The notes under the pieces: generated by a model
The model's database searches: none
Told to the model about the DNA's origin: nothing
The model's input: the letters and a program-made list of their open reading frames with translations, nothing else
Assembly: GCA_038025085.1 (NCBI GenBank)
Contig: CM076150.1
Location: 4,134,001 to 4,198,000, forward strand
DNA: 64,000 nucleotides
Direction: 5' to 3'
Source of the DNA: Tetragonia tetragonoides
Taxonomy: Eukaryota > Streptophyta > Magnoliopsida > Caryophyllales > Aizoaceae
Program-made: the position numbers and the translations under genes
Part shown: positions 25,538 through 38,065 of the stretch, piece after piece
Position numbering within the stretch: the first letter of the stretch is position 1
How the letters are laid out: each line of letters begins with the position of its first letter

Positions 25538-26672
25538 GAGACTGATTAGAATCAGGACGAGGCTTGCAGATTGTTTAGTTCTGGGTCCGGTGATATTGAA
25601 CTTACTAGTGTAAATATATTTGTTAGCAGATATTGCATATGATTAGCTGGAATTGGAAGTCATATACTCATAAAGCATGTGCTCAATTTTTTAGGCTATA
25701 AAAATTATGACCCTCCCCACAAAATAAAATGTAAAATTTATGAAGTAGAAGGGTTGAAACATGGCTTTAATGTGGACTTGAGAACCTACTTTTATCATTT
25801 CAGTGTTTTCCACTGCCAATGCTACTGAACTGAGCTCGACTGCTTAATTGATTATCGCTCTGAAATTTATCATTAGGATGCTAACACTCTTGAGTTCTGA
25901 TCCATAACCTCATAGTGCATCTTTCAAATGCGTCGGTCTTCAATTGTGCGCCAAAACAAATCCCTAACATTAGTCAATTTACTATCTCTCCTTAGTCATC
26001 CAAACAAAATTCATTTACTGTCTCTTAAGGTAAAGGTGCTCCCAACTACCTCGAGCAGGACAAGGGGGTTAAATGTACTCCCTACACAACCTTACTTATT
26101 ACAAACAGAGAATTGTTCCATTAGAAAAGAATAAGCGAAATGAACTATTTTAGCTCCACTCGTCTTTGCTTATCAGAAACCACATGGTACGAGACTAGAA
26201 GGGTAGGATAACCAGTGCCTAGGACTTGATATCTGAGATATGCCTTGAGAAAGGGATTTATCCGAGGAATAGAACATAAAACGACCTTTAGAACCACATT
26301 GTCTAGGATCAAAACACTCAATTGATTAAAACCCGCACAAATTTCAAAACATGGAAAGGGATTAGTAAGTGTGATGGCACTATTAAATAAGTAAAATTAC
26401 ACCAAAATCCTGAGAATACATAAACATAAGCAACCCTCAGAAAACCTTAACCAACAAGATCAGAATATTGGATATCCTTTCCATTGTTGTAAAGGTAACT
26501 ACTACAAATGAGAACAGAGTCGCTGCCAAAAGATCACAAATCATTTCCAACAGCATACAATTGGCTGCAAGTTTCTCTCTGTATCAGGGAGTGAAAGCAA
26601 TTATTACGGCATTTAAGCAGACATTTTACGTCAGATTTGGTGACCAGAAACCGATTTATGCCTTCAAATCCT
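25538..26672. other. Convergent 3' flanks of CFM3 and L13
   Basis: No coding exon is visible. ACAAAATAAAATG near 25720 could be the CFM3 polyadenylation signal, and the rest would be 3' UTRs and spacer. Short open frames here show no family resemblance. Confidence 0.5.
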
Positions 26673-29298
26673 TCATGCGCTCACCTCCAATTTCTCTCCT
26701 TTCTTCCCATTTTTCCTTGTAGTTGTACCAAGTTCCTGTTGCTCTGCCCTCTTTTGAGCACGAATCATGGCTCGTCTTGCACGAGGACGCATTTCTCGTA
26801 CTTGTCGAGGAGGCATGACGTACGGTTCAAGGGGTCGATCAACAAATGGGTTTTCGCCACCAGCGAAAATCCTAAGTTTTCGGTCTCTATCCTGCATCCA
26901 TTAGAGTTAATGGTGAGTGGAATTTCCCAATGATTCCTAAAATCATTCGTGACTCAACAACTACTACTCTCATCTCACAGACACACCCCTATACCCACAC
27001 ATGAACCGCCTCTCCTAAAATACTGCTACCATGTAGTCATATTGCAAACAAATCAATAAAATAGTTGGGCAAATAACAACAAAAGAAACACAATGTGAAA
27101 TAAGGAAAGAAAATGGCCAAATCCTGAATAGTAAACAAGCAAGGTCAAAACCCGTAATTTGACAGCACAAATTAGGTTCTTAGTTCAAGCAGTACACTCA
27201 CATCACGTAGTTTATTTCTGGGAAGCATGCGCATGACAGCTTTACGGATAACTTCTGTAGGGTCCTTGGTCATCTGATCTTTTAAACTTCTCTCCTTGAG
27301 GTGGCCGATATATCTATAAAGCCAATAGAGTCAAATATTAGTGAGAGATATGTTTAAGATTGAAAGAAAAGGGGATTCCAAGATTTCAATTCCCCCACTT
27401 TATAGAGCAGTTTAGCAAAAAGCATCCCAAAATGGAATCGTCATTCGCTGTTCTTTCTTAACAGACAAGCTAATAAGGAACCCCAAATTACTTCAAACTA
27501 ATTATCTTTGTAAAGGGATTCGCGATTAACCAACAGACCAGTGGTGTCCAATGAGAGGCTAAGCAAGAGCTAGCTTCATGGTATCTCACAATAGTTAGTA
27601 GTAATGCAGAACCCCATGTTAAGGTATCACTCTATGCCCATCACATTCAGGTTGTCCGAGGAGCTTACCCAGTGTGCCACCGATAAAACTTATCTGTAAG
27701 CTTTCTCCCTGTAACACAGATATCCTTTGCATTAAGGACAATACACATATCCCCATCATCACGATTAGGAGCGTATGTTGGTTTATCCTTCCCTTGGAGC
27801 ACGGTCGAAATTTGAGATGCCAACCTCCCAAGGACCTATGTCACACCAACAGAAATGTTAAGGTGGCGTTATTGCAAATTCAGACGGGAAAGAAAGCACT
27901 GAAACAAAGTGCAGCGGCAGGTAAAGGACCACAAGAACAGTAAACATCGAGCTTGTACAACAAATGAAAGTAACTAAGCACCCATAGTGGGTAAGCAAGA
28001 AAGAGAAAAGGTAGGGACCAGGCAGAAGATATTGATATTTCATCTTCTATTGCACAAGTTACACAGTGACAAACACCCCTCCCCCCTCTTCCAACAAGGG
28101 CACATCTGATGAGAACTACAGATATCTAGAATGCCATATCATCATGCCAATTCAATAAGTAAAAGTGGGTAAGTGAGGAGAGAAGAGAAGTAAGCAATCA
28201 CAGAAAATGATGTTTCATCTGCTTCTATAGGAATGCACAGCTACTATAACCCCCCCCCCCCCAAATTCCCGCTCTTAAGGAGGGGCTTCTAATCAAAAAC
28301 AAAAATAAAGACAAAGGAATTTCATATCTGGCATGCCCATACTTAACATTCATGAATATTCAATACCAAGGGAAATGCTTTTTTCTATGAAATTGAGAAA
28401 GTACTGCAGCCTATCTTATCATCAAATGTACATAGCAACTCAAAATTCTGTAGACACAAAGAGGCACACAGAGGAAGAGAAAAAGGAGGGTAACAGCATG
28501 GAAAGCTCCGACCTGTCCCTTGGCATCAAAGACCCTCCATCTCAGACCTTCAAGATCAATACGCCTCAGACCAGCAAGTGCTTTCTGCATAAACACAAAG
28601 CCCATATCTCTCAGCAAAATCCATGAATGACAATTAAACTAATTTATTCTAAGTACACAACGAGCACAATAGAGGATTGGTTATCTTTAAGAAGTAAGAA
28701 CCCTACATAGTACGTACAATCACTGCATAATATTACAGAACACAAATTGTGAAGAGTTCCGCTAAACATGTGACAAATTAGGAAGGGGGGATTTTACCTT
28801 AATTTCACTAATCATATGAAGCATTTCAAAATCAACCAACTAGATACACAGGCAATTTCTTTTGGACATTTCCACAAACATGTGTGTATCATAAAAACAT
28901 TGATGTGGGCACTAATATTTTCGGCCAAATTAATCATAAAAATAACAGGGGAAAGAAGGGGAGGCAAAAAAAAAAAAAATCCCAGAGTCTTGATTACCAT
29001 ATTTTACCTTACTCTAACAAGCATATGAAGCATTTAAAAATCAAACAACTATTACAAAGGAGCTTTCTTTCAGGCATTTTCACAAACACATGGTGAGCTT
29101 GATTAAAAAATCCTGCCTACCATAAGAAAATTCATGTGGGCACCAACATTCGCCCAAAGACATAAGAGGAAGCCAAATTAATCACAAAAATCAAACAAAA
29201 ACAGACTAATTGAAGCAAAGCGAACAAGAAAATGAAATCAGAGAGAGCAAAGAGGTTACCTTCATGTTGCCAGTGAAAGCACTAGATGTAGCAGCCAT
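26673..29298 (-). CDS. Organellar (mitochondrial-type) ribosomal protein L13, five exons, 202 aa
   Basis: Minus-strand exons: 29298-29260, 28584-28513, 27835-27669, 27313-27202, 26891-26673; the phases join to 609 nt. The protein is a uL13-family large-subunit protein. [13 protein letters not shown] leads to [19 protein letters not shown], then [13 protein letters not shown], the core [14 protein letters not shown] and [15 protein letters not shown], then [17 protein letters not shown] and [14 protein letters not shown] basic tail follows ([20 protein letters not shown]). The conserved HxTG-type motif (HTGYIGHLKE) and 'RAVxGMLPxN'-like motif are present. The short start, without a long transit peptide, matches plant mitochondrial L13 proteins rather than the chloroplast RPL13 with its long presequence. 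Location is inferred. CFM3 ends 1.1 kb away and converges on it. Confidence 0.93.
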
Positions 29299-29419
29299 AT
29301 TCAAAACTTGAATGCGACCCAAAAAGAGATCTTGGACAAGACAACAATGTCGAACAAAGATTGAGGAGAGATAAAAGAGGAGTATGGATTGTAGATGGTT
29401 GCGCGCCTGTTAAACCCTT

Positions 29420-29422
<3 letters not shown>

Positions 29423-29453
<31 letters not shown>
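29423..29453 (+). repeat. (GA)n microsatellite upstream of L13
   Basis: About 15 GA units, read as (CT)n in the L13 sense, some 125 bp before its ATG. CT tracts are common in plant leaders and promoters, so it may sit in the L13 5' UTR. Confidence 0.85.
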
Positions 29454-29454
<1 letters not shown>

Positions 29455-30305
29455 CAGTGAGGCACAGTGCCGATTTTACTGATTTCAATTTTAATGTTTT
29501 TCCAATATACCCTCAATTTGTTTTTTTTTTTTTCTTTCTTTTGTTAAAAATATTGCCATGAAATTTTCTTTTTTTTTTTTTTTGCTCTTCAATGAAATTG
29601 TTAAAAAATTGAACATATTCCCTAATTAGTAACTACACCCAACATTAGTTTATACATTTTGAGCAGGATAATTTGAGTTAAGGAGGTCCTTTTTCTCTAA
29701 TGGGGAATTGGCCGAGAAATTTATTGTTGCTAGAAAATTACACATATTCGAGTTTGTCAATTTAATAATTTCATTTGGCATCAGATCCTATCTTAAGAAG
29801 AAAAAAGTTGAATCTAACACTACAATGAGTTTTTTTGTTCCCCTTACTACGAACAAACGACCAATCTAAAAAATTAGATTTACTAGGCCTTGTTTGGCAA
29901 GCAGCTGGTAGATAGTAGCAGGTAGCTGGCTTGGTTAGATGGTTGTTGTCAACATGTTGTGCTAGTTGGTTTGACTATTTGATTGTAAAAAGATGTTTGG
30001 TAAAGTGAGCTGATTATTAGTAGCTGATTTAGTGTAAAATGACCACTATGGAAATGGACATAACTTTCTATTGTTAACAATAAAATAATTGATAATTATT
30101 ATTAGTTATATATTAATATTATTTATGAAAATAATAATAATAATTATTATTATTATAAATTTTATTAATATTTATTATGTAAATTAATTATATTTACTTG
30201 ATTAATTATTTAATTCAAATTATCATTAGTTTCTAAGTAAGTATTAATGGTAATAATGATAATGATAATAATTAATAGTAATAATATTAATTATATTAAC
30301 TACTA

Positions 30306-30554
30306 CTCCCTCTGTCCCTCTCTTATTTTCTCACTTGACTTTGCACAGTCTCCAAGATAGAACTTTGACCATTAATAACTTTAATTATATAGATATAATT
30401 ATATTAAAAAATTGATATTGTGAAAATAAAATCTCTAATGAATATAAGAAATGTATTTTGATCTTATAGTTCTTTATATATTTTTCACAAATCAATGGTC
30501 AATATTTATAAACTCAAAAAGTCAAATGAGAAGATAAGAAAGGGACGGAGGGAG
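30306..30554. mobile_element. Stowaway-like MITE
   Basis: It begins CTCCCTCTGTCCC and ends GGGACGGAGGGAG, and TA stands on both sides (30304-30305, 30555-30556). TA duplication and CTCCCTC ends are the hallmark of Stowaway elements of the Tc1/mariner superfamily. It is 249 bp, nested in the 29886-31033 element. Confidence 0.88.
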
Positions 30555-30569
30555 TACTAGTAATAGAAG

Positions 30570-30816
<247 letters not shown>

Positions 30817-31393
30817 ATTATTGGGTTAAAATTGTCATTTGACATAATAATCTAATATGCTGACTCCAAAAGCTACTTCTAGCAAACTTTTTGTAACTCA
30901 GATTGTTGGATTCAAAAAGCCAATGAAAAAGCTGGTAACCAAACACCAAAATTTGAATGGTTGGACGATCAACTGGTCAAATAATCCAAATTGTCCAACA
31001 ACTTAATTAAAAAGCCACCAACCAAACAAGGCCAATATCATCTAGAACAAAACCAAGAGAAATGTAGGTTTCCACACTTACTATACAAGTTACACGCGGA
31101 TCAAAATAATATACTTCTTAAATATTATTGATGATTCATCTTCTATTGTACAAGTTACACAATGATTAAAAGGATGTACTTCTTGAATATTAATTGTAAT
31201 AGTTTTTAACTGTTTTTTTTTCTTTGTATTAATTGGCAATTTCTAGAATTTGAGTTATTATTTGGTAAATCTCCTAAGCATTATAGATTTTAGTATATCG
31301 GCTTTTATACAGGGTTTTGTTTTTCCTGAACTTAATCTTGATTTGCTTAGTTTATCAATTGAATCCCTTTTATTTCAGTTGTATCTCATCTAA

Positions 31394-32984
31394 TCTAATA
31401 TATATATATATATATATAGGGTGTAAGCGCTGGTAAGGCAACAAGTGTCACTCTCCGATTGGCTTATACCCAAGTCATTAATTATTCTATTTTTTCTTTT
31501 TTCTTTTTTCTTTTTTTTTTGAGAGAGGTTATGATTTGAATAGTTATTAAGGCAAATTAATATGGACTGTTAATGACTTTAACTAAACCATTGTCATTAT
31601 TTAGATAGTAGTCAATATAAAATAATGATTTTCTTTTTTGGTGGGATTTAAAATTTAACAATAATAACTATAATATAAAATAATAATTAGTAGAAGTATA
31701 ATAAATTTATTAAAATTTTACTTCTTTTAATTATCTTTTAGCTTTATGGCAGAATGAAATACATTTTAAACACTTCAACCTTCTATTTTTGATTATTTAT
31801 GGACATGTTAAATGATAGATTGGTTGTTTTTTTAACTAATATATGCGGCGATAAATGTAGGTCATGGGACAATGAACATGCATGTGACTAAAATTTATTG
31901 GCTTAATTTTACGGGGATAAGCACAAGTAATGAGACAAGGGTCACATATAAAGTGAACATTTTCAAGTTATATAATTTAGTTGTGGGTATTACATGATAG
32001 GTGATATTTGACTAATATTTGTTGGGATAAACGCAGATTACGTGACAGTTAACATGTGACTGATATGTGGGGAATAAGTGAAGTGTATATGGGTAAGATG
32101 GCAGATAACGTGACAAGTTTCACAATTTGATTGATCATTAATTATTTGTATCTTATTGTTTTTATTTTGGTGAGTAATTATTAGTTGTCAATATCCTATA
32201 GTAATTGCTATAACCTATTCATATTCCTTTTTTTCTTTTAGTTTGAATTACATTAGTACAATCTAAAATGTAATTACAATAAAACTTTCATTGGGTTAGA
32301 TCCGATGATGAATATTTGGGGAACAATGCACATAATATAACAATGTTTAAATTGTGGTGGGTATATGCGCATGTTACATATACGTGTCACATTTTGATGA
32401 ATTACGTACTATTTTCCCCTTTTCTAGATGGTGAGTTGCCACCTTTTTTTCCAATTGAAAGAAGGTTAGTATTTCAACTTTGATTCCAATTAGTAAATTA
32501 CTTATTAAGTCACATCCTGATCAAATCGGCGGGTTGTTTATTAACAAAAATTAAATCAGTTGGTCGGATATAAGCGCATGCTACATGGAAATTGACTATT
32601 ATTTCCTGGCATAATCGTCATCAAAATGACAAATATTAAATATTTAATTACATTTATATTTGAGCGTCTAAACAAGGATTAGACATAACATTTGTAAGGA
32701 TGTGCTAAAATAAAATGATATGAGTCACATTTCAAGTGACAGTTTATTAAGTTATATATATGATGTACAATTGTAAATTAAACGACAAGTGATAGATACT
32801 GTTTTATTTTTTAAAAGGAGAATGATGAGTGGTATATATGACATGTGTAACATTTCGATTAATCACTATTTTCCATTATTCATTATATACTTATATATAA
32901 TTTAAAAAAAATCTAGAAATTAATTTCAATAAAAAAATATAGTGATAAATTAGTCGTCCGTGCGTAGCACGGGTAAAGTCCTAG
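31394..32984 (+). mobile_element. Non-autonomous Helitron, 1.6 kb
   Basis: The 3' end has the Helitron arrangement: a hairpin CCGTGC-GTA-GCACGG (32958-32972) shortly before the terminal CTAG (32981-32984), followed by host T. The 5' end starts TC after an A (TCTAATATATA...); an equivalent TC five bases upstream (31389) makes the left border ambiguous. There are no inverted termini and no target duplication, as expected. No Rep/helicase frame is present. The interior contains about seven degenerate copies of a motif like GGGATAAGCGCA..TACGTGACA..TGTCAC. Confidence 0.75.
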
Positions 32985-33182
32985 TTTTTATAGTATTTGA
33001 GTGTGTCTTTCCACTAATATGATCTGAACGCTTAAGTGATCTCTAGATCTCTAGATAAGTAATTTACAACGATCTGATTTGCCGAGTAAATCAAAATGAG
33101 TGACAAAATAACACACAAAGTTTAAATTTATGTGTATTTTAACATTTATAAATAATTTAGTAATCCGGGATGTGTTCTTTTT

Positions 33183-33430
33183 TACTTATTGGATCTTACC
33201 TAATAAGTGAAAATCAGTAGCAAGACCTTATTAATTAGTGGGAATCAGGGGCAAGATCTTACTGTATTACTGAATGGCAGGATCTACCCAATCAGTGAAA
33301 ATCAGTGGCAGGACCCACATTTCGACTCACAGAATCAGTGGCATGAACTTACTGAATCTGTGGGAATCAATGAAAGGACCTTATCGAATCAGTGAAAATC
33401 AGTGGTATGACCTTACCCAATCAATGAGTT
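33183..33430 (+). repeat. Imperfect minisatellite, unit about 30 bp
   Basis: Roughly eight diverged copies of a unit like AATCAGTGGCAGGACCTTAC follow one another, e.g. at 33209, 33239, 33291, 33332 and 33390. The repetitive peptide frame (ENQWQD-type) is a by-product. It is followed to about 33600 by T/C-rich TTCGTTCCG-type low-complexity sequence. Confidence 0.7.
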
Positions 33431-33683
33431 GGCCCTATTCTTTTCGTCGTTTCCATGCTGTATTCCGTTCGGTTTCATTTCGTTCGATTTCGTTCTGCTC
33501 CACATTCTGTACCTCATTTTGTCTCAAATTTTTTTTTAATTATCCACGTCGCGCTGTTCCATTCCGTTTCATTCTATTACTCACTGTTCCGTACCATTTC
33601 GTTGAAGAAAATAGAGCCTAAGTTAAAATAAGTGCACCCCATTGTTCCCTTCCTTGTTAAAATAAGTTCCCTATAAACTAATA

Positions 33684-33870
33684 AGTGGTTGGTGTGAGTG
33701 GTTCGACACTCTCATCCCTTAAACAAGGTCATGGGTTCGAATCTTGTGAATGGAAAAACTATTTAGTTGGAGCACTTTACCCCTTCGTGGGCCGACCCAG
33801 TGTGAACAAGATTAGTCTTGGCCCAAATAACTTAGGTAAACTTGTGGTTAAACAAACAAAAAAAAAAAAC
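33684..33870 (+). mobile_element. tRNA-derived SINE
   Basis: It has an A-box-like TGGTGTGAGTGG near the left end, a B-box-like GGTTCGAATCT about 45 bp later, and an A-rich 3' end (AAACAAAAAAAAAAAAC). AGTTCCCT is present on both sides (33665-33672, 33871-33878), part of a longer imperfect duplication. It is 187 bp. This structure marks a Pol III-derived SINE rather than a working tRNA. Confidence 0.75.
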
Positions 33871-34025
33871 AGTTCCCTCCAAAAATAGTTGATAGTTCCT
33901 TAAAGAACAAAAGAATAGTCAAAGAAACTATATGAGAAAAGTCAAAAAGTCTAGGAGAAAAAGCAAATTCTAAAATTAATTTAAAAAAGCACTGCAATGT
34001 CTACATTAGACATGCGTTACAAATG

Positions 34026-34261
34026 CTCCTTAAAAAGAGGGTGCAAGTAAATGGTGACCGAGACACCTCCTACTACATCATGTTTGGACTCTCGTGTTCA
34101 ATAGCGAACATATCAGACTAGCTGAACAACCAGCGCAAGCACTGGCCCCATGAAGCGGGCAGACACAAAATATGGGGGGAATGAGGATTTGAACCCATGA
34201 CCTTGCCTTACCAAACCACTTGGGAGTAAGCTTGAAACCACTAGACCACCACCCTTGTTGG
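34026..34261 (-). mobile_element. tRNA-derived SINE, minus strand, 19-bp target duplication
   Basis: TAGACATGCGTTACAAATG occurs perfectly at 34007-34025 and 34262-34280. On the minus strand the insert starts with an A box TGGTCTAGTGG (34238-34248) and a canonical B box GGTTCAAATCC (34185-34195). It is 236 bp. It lacks a long poly(A) and ends with a short T-run before AAGGAG. It lies some 300 bp before the NAC start codon. Confidence 0.85.
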
Positions 34262-34575
34262 TAGACATGCGTTACAAATGACAGTACACATTCCATCACA
34301 CTTTCTCAAAGGCTAATTTCGGTATTTCACACCCAGAAACTTCCAACCCCTTTCCTTGTGTAATACTCCACATTTTATTTCCTTTTTTTTTTTCTACCTT
34401 AATAAAACCAAAAACAAAAACAAACAAAAAAACAATTTCTACTCTAGTAGTAAAACACAATCTCATTTTCTCTCTCTTTCCCTCACTTCCATTTTCTCTC
34501 TCTCTTTCACCGCCAACCTAAACAGCAGCTTTGATTTCATCTCTCATTCAATTTGATTTGATTTTTTTTATTTTA

Positions 34576-37500
34576 ATGACGATGTCAAGAAATTGTTCGG
34601 CAAATCTTTGTGACGATGTTTGGCCACCAGGGTTCCGATTTCATCCAACAGATGAAGAGTTGATGTTGTATTATCTCAAAAGAAAGATCTGTCGTAAAAG
34701 ATTGAAGCTTGATGTTATCGCGGAAATTGATGTTTATAAACAAGAACCTGAAGAACTTCCTGGTAATTATTTTTAATTTCTTTAATTCTTTTTCTTGATT
34801 CTTGATTTATCGTTTCTATATTTCTTGATTCTGGGTTAATTCTTGATTCTTGATTTATCGTTTCTATATTTCTTGATTCTGGGTTAATTCTTGATTCTTG
34901 ATTCTTGTTGTTGTTTAGGGTTTAGGGTTTCTTGTGTTTGTTTTGATTGTTGATTGATTGTTCTTGGATAGTTATTGATTCTTGTGATTGTTTTCGATTT
35001 TTTCAATTATTTGGGTTCGTTTAGTCCTAGGGTTTTTGTTATAAAGCGTTGACTTCTTTGATCGCCATGGAATTTAGGGTTTCTGTGTTCTTTAGGGTTT
35101 TGTTCTGTTAATTTGTATACTGTATTATTCCGAATGCCTAGTTTTGGGTATGATCTAATCTTGTGTGTTTCCTGGTGTTATTTTTTTTCCGGGTATTTCA
35201 GGTGTAATTAGATTGATTAATCACATATTTGCTCTCTTTTATGCTTTCTTGGTAGGATTCCTTTTACTTTTGACTTGTTTTTTTGGTTTCTTTTTATCCT
35301 TTTTCTGGGTTGTTTGATTGTTGTTCCAAAATGTCAAATAGTCCTTTCAAAATAAATGACTTGTCCTGAAGTAGCTAATTTTGTACACTTCACAATCATC
35401 CCATGTTGACCAATCAAAAATTGCCAAGTATAGAAATTGATGCATATCCATATGTTTCCACCTAGAACTGAAATTGACATTCAAATTTAGACTTCAAATG
35501 ATTGGTCAATATGATGAGTTTACCTGTTGAGTCTGAACGCCTTTAATTAGGATACAAAGCTGTTAGAACTTAGAACATATTCCTTATATCATGCTTCTAT
35601 TAGGGTATTGTTCTGTTAAATTGTATAGTGTTAGAACAAAAGTCTCAATCAATGAACAAAACAATATACTAATTGATGTGTTTGCAATTTGTGTGCAGGG
35701 TTATCCTTATTGAAGAATGGAGATCGACAATGGTTCTATTTTAGTCCAAGGGACAGGAAGTATCCAAATGGTTCAAGGTCAAATAGGGCTACCAGACATG
35801 GTTACTGGAAAGCAACTGGAAAGGATCGTACAATCACTTGTAATTCCAGGAATGTTGGTATTAAGAAAACACTGGTCTTTTATAGGGGTCGTGCACCTTC
35901 TGGAGAGCGAACAGATTGGGTAATGCATGAATATACATTGCATGAAGATGAATTTTTGAGATGCCAGAGTGCTCAAGATAGTTATGCAATTTATAAAGTG
36001 TTCATGAAGAGTGGCCCTGGTCCTAAGAATGGTGAGCAGTATGGAGCCCCTTTTAGAGAGGAGGATTGGGTTGATGATGATTGCCCTGAAATTAATAGGA
36101 ATGTTGACCAAGTGAATCATGCTCCGCAGGTCAACAATGTTTCAGCTAATGATAGCTGTAGAAATGCCCAAGTAGATCCTTCATTGAATGATATTGAATT
36201 TATGAACCGTGTTGTTGCCGAGCCTGCATCACAGCCATTAGATGTTAGTGACTTTGATCTGGCACTGTCTCAGGTGAGTATTGATGTTGCTATTTCTAAT
36301 GATGGTCGATTCCTTTTTCTTTTGTAAATTTAAATTTTCTCATGGCTTTGGCAGAGACAGTTCTGTTAATCTGTTAAACAATAGAAATTTTAATTAAATT
36401 TGTGTACTCCTTATTTTGTAAATTACTAATTAATCCCTTGGAAGTAGTATTTTGGGACTCCATTTGCACTGCTTTTACTTTTTGTAAGCTCTTTATTATT
36501 TGATTTTTAGTAGCCACTCTCTGGTATATCGGTGCTTGTTACATGCCGAGCTAGTGTGACTGACTCCATTTGTTTCTTATTTACTCTGGCGTGCAAATGT
36601 TAGTTTTTCACATGACTGAGCTTGTATGATTGACTCTGTTTGTTATGTGTGTTGCAGTTTGTTGGCGAAGAGGAAACTCACAGTAGCATGGGTAATGTGT
36701 CGTTTGGGGAAGCCGTTTACGATGAGCCAACTACAACATATGCTCAGGGCACTCAGCAGAGTGGTTGGGAAAATAGCTTTACTATTACACATGCAGATAC
36801 TTCTGGATTACAGATGTGGGATGTGCCTGAGGTGACTTCTACAGCCAATAGAGTTGAACTGCCACCTCATGTTGCGGAGGACGATTTTCTCGAGATGGAC
36901 GATCTTCTAAGTCCAGAACCTACTCAAGGTGGGAGTGATCTTCTGCCTCCACACCTGGGTGATGACAGTTTGCAAGGGAACTCACAGTCGAGAGAGGTTG
37001 ATGGATTGCGTGAACTTGATCTATATTATGAAGTTGATGCCTTTCTTCAAGATTTGGGATCTACTGATGAGGCAGTGCCTCTTGAGTCATGTCCAAATTC
37101 ACAGGAAGGTGGATTGGTAAACCAAGTTGGCTTCCAGATGCAACCATATCCAGATACTGCCAGTGATTTTGGCAACGAGTTTTGGACATATGACGCGAAT
37201 GCTTTTCTACCCTCCACAACAGAGGCAAATCAGGGACCTATACCCTTACCAACAACAGGTACTTATTCGCAGTTTCTATGCTCACAGTACAACTCGGCCA
37301 TGGCTGGAGGTTTATTTCATTAAGCTACAATATTTGATCAGATGAAGTGGTTTTCATCTCTGATCAGCTGTGACTACAGATGAACTAACTTTCTTATACG
37401 TGAATCACATTCTCGATTCACTTTTTGTTTCGTAAATTCTTGGATGTATCTTTTTTAGTTTTTACCTTTCTTTCTTTTTTATTTTCTTTTTCTCAATTCT

Positions 37501-38065
37501 TTTTTATCTAGAACTTAGGAAGTGAGAAAGGCGGGTTCTGTCGTGCTTTACTTGGAGGAGGCAGCTTGTCCTTGTCCGGCTTGGAAAGCCCTCCGATCTC
37601 AATTCTGGTTTAGATAATTTTGCTAATATTAGAGTTTCTGGGCATATTCATTCAGGTGGTGCTGTATATGCTGGGATGTCTACGAGTATTGGCACTGAAT
37701 CGAATCAAAACCACCCGGGTGGCAAAGAGGGTGAAGAAGCTCAACCTTGGTTCTCTTCCACTCTATGGTCTTTCGTAGAATCCATACCTGCAGCTCCTGC
37801 ATCAGCCGCTGACAGTGCTTTGATGAACAAGGCATTTCAGAGGATGTCTAGCTTTAGCAGGTTAAGATTCAATGCCAAAAGCACCATTCCTGCTGCAGGT
37901 AGCGTTACTGGTCGTTCTGTGACTGCCAGTGCAGGTGTAGCGGCAGGCAGGACAAAGGGGTTGTTCCTTTTCTCGTTTTTGGCTGCCTTATTTGCTGTTT
38001 TATGTGTGTTTATCGGTTCAAATTCTAGTGTTTTTGGGAAATTACATTGCCGCATGAAATTATGA
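34576..38065 (+). CDS. Membrane-tethered NAC transcription factor (NAC017/NTL type), four exons, 590 aa
   Basis: Exons: 34576-34762, 35699-36273, 36658-37258, 37656-38065; phases join to 1,773 nt. The NAC DNA-binding domain fills residues 14-165: [20 protein letters not shown], then [51 protein letters not shown] and HEYTL. An acidic Ser-rich middle region ([21 protein letters not shown]) would be the activation region. The last exon ends with one transmembrane helix, [20 protein letters not shown], and a 14-residue tail. In this family the factor is held in the ER membrane and released by cleavage to act on mitochondrial-stress genes such as AOX; that role is inferred. Two in-frame ATGs (34576, 34582) are possible starts. 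The 5' leader is CT-rich. Failure to splice intron 3 would give a soluble form. Confidence 0.92.
34793..34888 (+). repeat. 48-bp perfect tandem duplication in NAC intron 1
   Basis: Two identical 48-bp units starting TCTTGATTCTTGATTTATCG lie head to tail, with a partial third after them. Immediately downstream (34915-34935) is GTTTAGGGTTTAGGGTTTC, a telobox-like word found in many plant gene leaders and first introns. Confidence 0.85.

Noticed and set aside
33207..33621. Repetitive open frames with ENQWQD-type units
   Set aside because: They arise from the minisatellite; there is no start context, homology or stable frame.
37127..37345. Forward frame overlapping the NAC exon 3 end
   Set aside because: It is an out-of-frame shadow of the NAC coding sequence.
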